Positions 61,209 to 64,000 of a stretch of DNA of 64,000 nt are shown one piece after another. Within the stretch, counting starts at the first letter, position 1. Each line of letters begins with the position of its first letter. The notes beneath the pieces are model-generated. The model was not told the origin of the DNA. It searched no databases and saw only the letters and a list, made by a program, of their open reading frames with translations. Made by a program: the position numbers and the translations under genes. The stretch covers positions 126,665,821 to 126,729,820 of the forward strand of contig OV050033.1 of NCBI GenBank assembly GCA_920105625.2, read 5' to 3'. This stretch comes from Clusia tigrina. Its lineage: Eukaryota; Arthropoda; Insecta; Diptera; Clusiidae.

Positions 61209-63665
61209 GGAGAGTTGTACTGCGGAATAATTGCACCCAGAAACTAAACTCCTTGTTTACCTCCATTTGCGATATTTCTTCATAATCCTGCAATTTTATT
61301 TCCCCATTTAAGAGTCTTTGGCAGGCGAATCAGCTACCAACAGAGCATTGGAGCGACTCCTTGACTGGACTGTGGTCTCTATTCTCCACTTTATCGTTCT
61401 ATTTGATTAGTTCTCCATTTTCTGTTTGTGTGGTTTTTGTTTCCAATGTTGCCGCCACAAAGCAAGCCCCCGAGGACTCTTCCTTTGTTTTGTGCTTGCC
61501 ATCATTTTAATTTTGAGTATTCACTAATCTGAGATTTATAATAATTACGGACAATGGGGAATGCAGGACACGAAACAGAACAAAGCAGGTTGCCTGTGGT
61601 CAGTGGTGAATGTATCTAGGGCGGAGTATGTTGGGGGGGTTTCAGAATGCAGACCTGAGTGGTCGGTTTTTCTTTGCTGCGTCAATTCTCGGTGTTTCAC
61701 TTGGAAATCTATGCTTTTTTAACCTGGGCAGCATCTTCAAGGAAAGAGGAAAGGAATGAGTTTAACTTGAATTCAAATTCAAACCAGATTAATTCGAAGA
61801 AATAATAGAAAATAGTTGTTAGTGGCACACGATAAATTAGAATGAATGCCACCCACTCCCGCCTGCCACTACCACTGCTCCTGGGCTCATATGGCGCATG
61901 TGTTGCTTTCATCCGAGCACTCCGGTGCTTAATATCACATCCTTTGTTGGCTGCTGATGGCGCTGCCACTAACACTGACGCCACGAGTCGCAGGTGTTGC
62001 CGCTGCACTTCTTAATGGCATTTCTCTCGCTTACGCTTGAATTCGTCCTGGAAAAACTTTTCCCAGCTCCGCCGCACGCCATGCGGCACTCCGCTTTCTG
62101 TTTTTCCGCTGCTGTCTTAAATGGTGCACACACTTCCGCAGTTGATGTGTCATTTGTAGCAGCGGGAAAGAAGTTTGCAAATTGCTTCTGTGCATGTTGG
62201 CAGTGTTGGCAGTGTTGGCAGTGTTGACAGTGCAGCAAGTGGCAGCGTTGCATGCAAATCACCTTCCTTTGTGCTGGTTGCGAGTGCACTTTTCCCAAAT
62301 ACGCAACTACAAAAAAATCAGGGAATTGATACAAAAGAAAAGTATACGAGTAAGTAAATAGAATATTGTCGAATGCAGATGATATCATGAGAAGACGCCA
62401 CTGATCCCTTGGAGACAGTAACGCCTTCAATAGATGACGACTTATTGCTGTTCTAATACTGTGGCTCTAATGTGGGATTAGCGGAAGAGTTTAGCATAAG
62501 TTTAGAGATGTTTTCCATTGCTTGCCTCTATTTTCCTTGATTGGAAATCTTTTATCACCACTAATATGACTCTAATCCGAGTGAGCTAATGAAAAGTTTC
62601 TTTCTCCAAGTAGGAGATGTGGGACAGAGCTGTGGTTGAAAATGCATCTTCAGATTTTGAGTATGATTCATATTCGAATACTGAGTTGTGTGTGGAAGTG
62701 AATCAGAACTACTTTTATACTGATAGGTTCCAACTAAATAATCAATCAACTCCTGAGGGTGCCTTGCTGGACTTACATGTAGGAATAACTTCCAAGAGTG
62801 CCGCAAGTCAACAAAGAAGTACAAAATGTCTAATGAACACGGCAGAAACTCTCAATTCATTTGGTACTGTTTACTCCACTGACCCCAATTTCTAAGTGGT
62901 TTTCAGTATTAGTTGTCCTTCCTGATCTATTGAGCTGCTCTTTCGGAGTAAATAGGATTTTAGGTATAAATGGAGCCATTCATATAAAAGTAGCAGGATG
63001 GATTTAGATTGAGTCTCGTGGTTGACGTGCCTTGTAACGAAACTGTGTGCAGCTCAGATACGGAGTGGTTTTGTTGTCCTGATGGATTTGCCTGCAGCTC
63101 GGCTTTCGCTGCAACTGTTTCAGATTTCAGTTCATTTGTTATTAAATGGCTGGTAGGCGTGTGTGACCAGGTAAGAAACACAGATACACACACTGCCATA
63201 TACACTTGAAGACATCCTCCTGCCTGGGAGCGTACGACGATGTGTTGTAATTTATTGTCCTGCAGGAAACACGGCATTCTCGTCAGTTAATCATGTTTCA
63301 GTTACAGTTATGCCTAAGTTGGGAAACGTGTGTGTGTGTCTGTGGGTGGGTGTTGTTCACACACACACATGCATGTATAACTAATAATATTCGCATGCTT
63401 GTTCTGTGTGGAGTAGTTATGCAGTTGTTATTTGTGTAGCTGAGTTTGCTGCTATTTGACTTTAGTCCTGTCAGCAGATTGAGGCCATATTAATTAACTT
63501 CAACATTGCATTTGAACTTCAGTATTCTGGTTCCAACTGAATCTTCGAATCAATTTGAGTGTGGCGGAGATGCTTATGGTAGAGTATTAGTTTCGAAGAA
63601 ATTTGCTGAATATTTCAGAGTTTACTGGTAAGTCCTTGCGGCTTGGGTGTAAATGTGAAGCAGTC
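61090..63665 (-). repeat. Right arm of the large inverted duplication (core 61,209-63,503)
   Basis: Reverse complement of the left arm. Matching points: 58,242-58,277 pairs with 62,197-62,232, and 56,941-56,950 with 63,485-63,494. Differences seen by eye in the core are mainly single bases and small indels, for example CCCAGGA extra at about 61,880-61,886 and TAACTACTCC-like extra bases near 63,410. Beyond 63,503 and below 61,209 the match continues at much lower identity. Confidence 0.95.
62197..62232 (-). repeat. 9-bp repeat (TTGGCAGTG) x4 in the right arm
   Basis: Exact mirror of 58,242-58,277, including the single variant unit (TTGACAGTG) at the end away from the window centre-line on the matching side. 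Confidence 0.97.
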
Positions 63666-64000
63666 TTTTAACTTAGATTAGTTTAGTGTAGTTTGCGTTT
63701 AGAAGTTCTCATTAATTAGATTTCAAAACAATGAGGAAAACTTTCAGATATGCAGAATGAGTTTAAATTTTAATAAGATTGGAGTTCTTATTCGTATATG
63801 CAGTTCCAATTATTGGTGAATCCATTTAAAACTTTCATTTTCTACCTGTTTAAGAGGAGAAGCTTAATAGGAAAAGGAGAAGTGGGAGAGAAATAGAAAG
63901 TGAAGGCGACTAGATGACTTTCTTTACCACTCACTAGTTTGTTCTCGTTCCAAATCGAAAGAAATCGACAGTGTGCCACACCCACACTACTACTGCTAAG
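63666..64000. other. No recognisable feature
   Basis: AT-rich sequence outside the right arm. Very weak resemblance to 56.5-56.76 kb (TTTTAAATGGATT in both) hints that the duplication may once have extended further, but this is not supportable. Confidence 0.35.

Noticed and set aside
56765..63665. Foldback (FB/Galileo-type) transposon
   Set aside because: Arms are mostly unique sequence, no transposase or typical termini seen, and homology fades gradually at the margins instead of ending at sharp target duplications.

Overview
The window is eukaryotic, AT-rich DNA from an insect, almost certainly a higher fly (Diptera, Brachycera). A tephritid fruit fly is my best guess but is not proven. 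The evidence is the repeat content: Jockey-, CR1- and R1/I-type LINE remnants, mariner, hAT and Tc1 relics, a copia-type element primed from the initiator-Met tRNA half molecule as in Drosophila copia, a mini-me-like element with its GTCY motif, and CAG/CAA 'opa' tracts. I see no convincing exon of a conserved host gene. The window reads as a gene desert or the inside of a very large intron, and the only intact gene of recognised function is the polyprotein of the copia element.

Layout. 1-1,558: hAT remnant whose right end abuts a broken Jockey-type gag. 2.2-2.5 kb: LINE 3' end. 3.4-3.9 kb: tandem array built on a ~41-bp module. 5.35-5.80 kb: a 151-codon orphan ORF followed by ~95-bp repeats. 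10.1-11.0 kb: long degenerate AGTCATAAGT-type array. 11.6 kb: SINE body. 15.7-16.15 kb: Jockey reverse transcriptase relic. 17.2-18.1 kb: CAG-rich block. 18.7-19.2 kb: decayed LINE RNase H region. 24.0-24.4 kb: two adjacent tRNA-derived SINE copies. 26.1-26.7 kb: 47-bp repeats and a mariner relic. 29.2-29.5 kb: mini-me-like element. 33.06-33.5 kb: R1/I-type LINE end with probable target duplication. 33.8-36.25 kb: 5'-truncated CR1/Jockey-group LINE followed by long AT microsatellites. 37.0 kb: possible Tc1 relic. 37,991-42,377: complete copia-type retrotransposon. 43.9 kb and 53.2-53.8 kb: two arrays with 19-bp period. 48.4-49.8 kb: a second array built on the same ~41-bp module as at 3.4 kb. 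56.8-63.7 kb: a large inverted duplication around a ~1.95-kb spacer, into which another R1/I-type LINE end has jumped.

How it fits together. The copia insertion is very young (identical 150-bp LTRs, intact ORF, perfect 5-bp duplication) and sits among much older debris. The inverted duplication is the most unusual structure: a ~2.3-kb core of each arm is nearly identical while the margins are clearly homologous but much more diverged, as expected for an old inverted repeat whose core was recently homogenised. Transcribed across, it would fold into a long double-stranded hairpin. Positions of degenerate arrays and decayed elements are approximate; all similarity statements are by eye.
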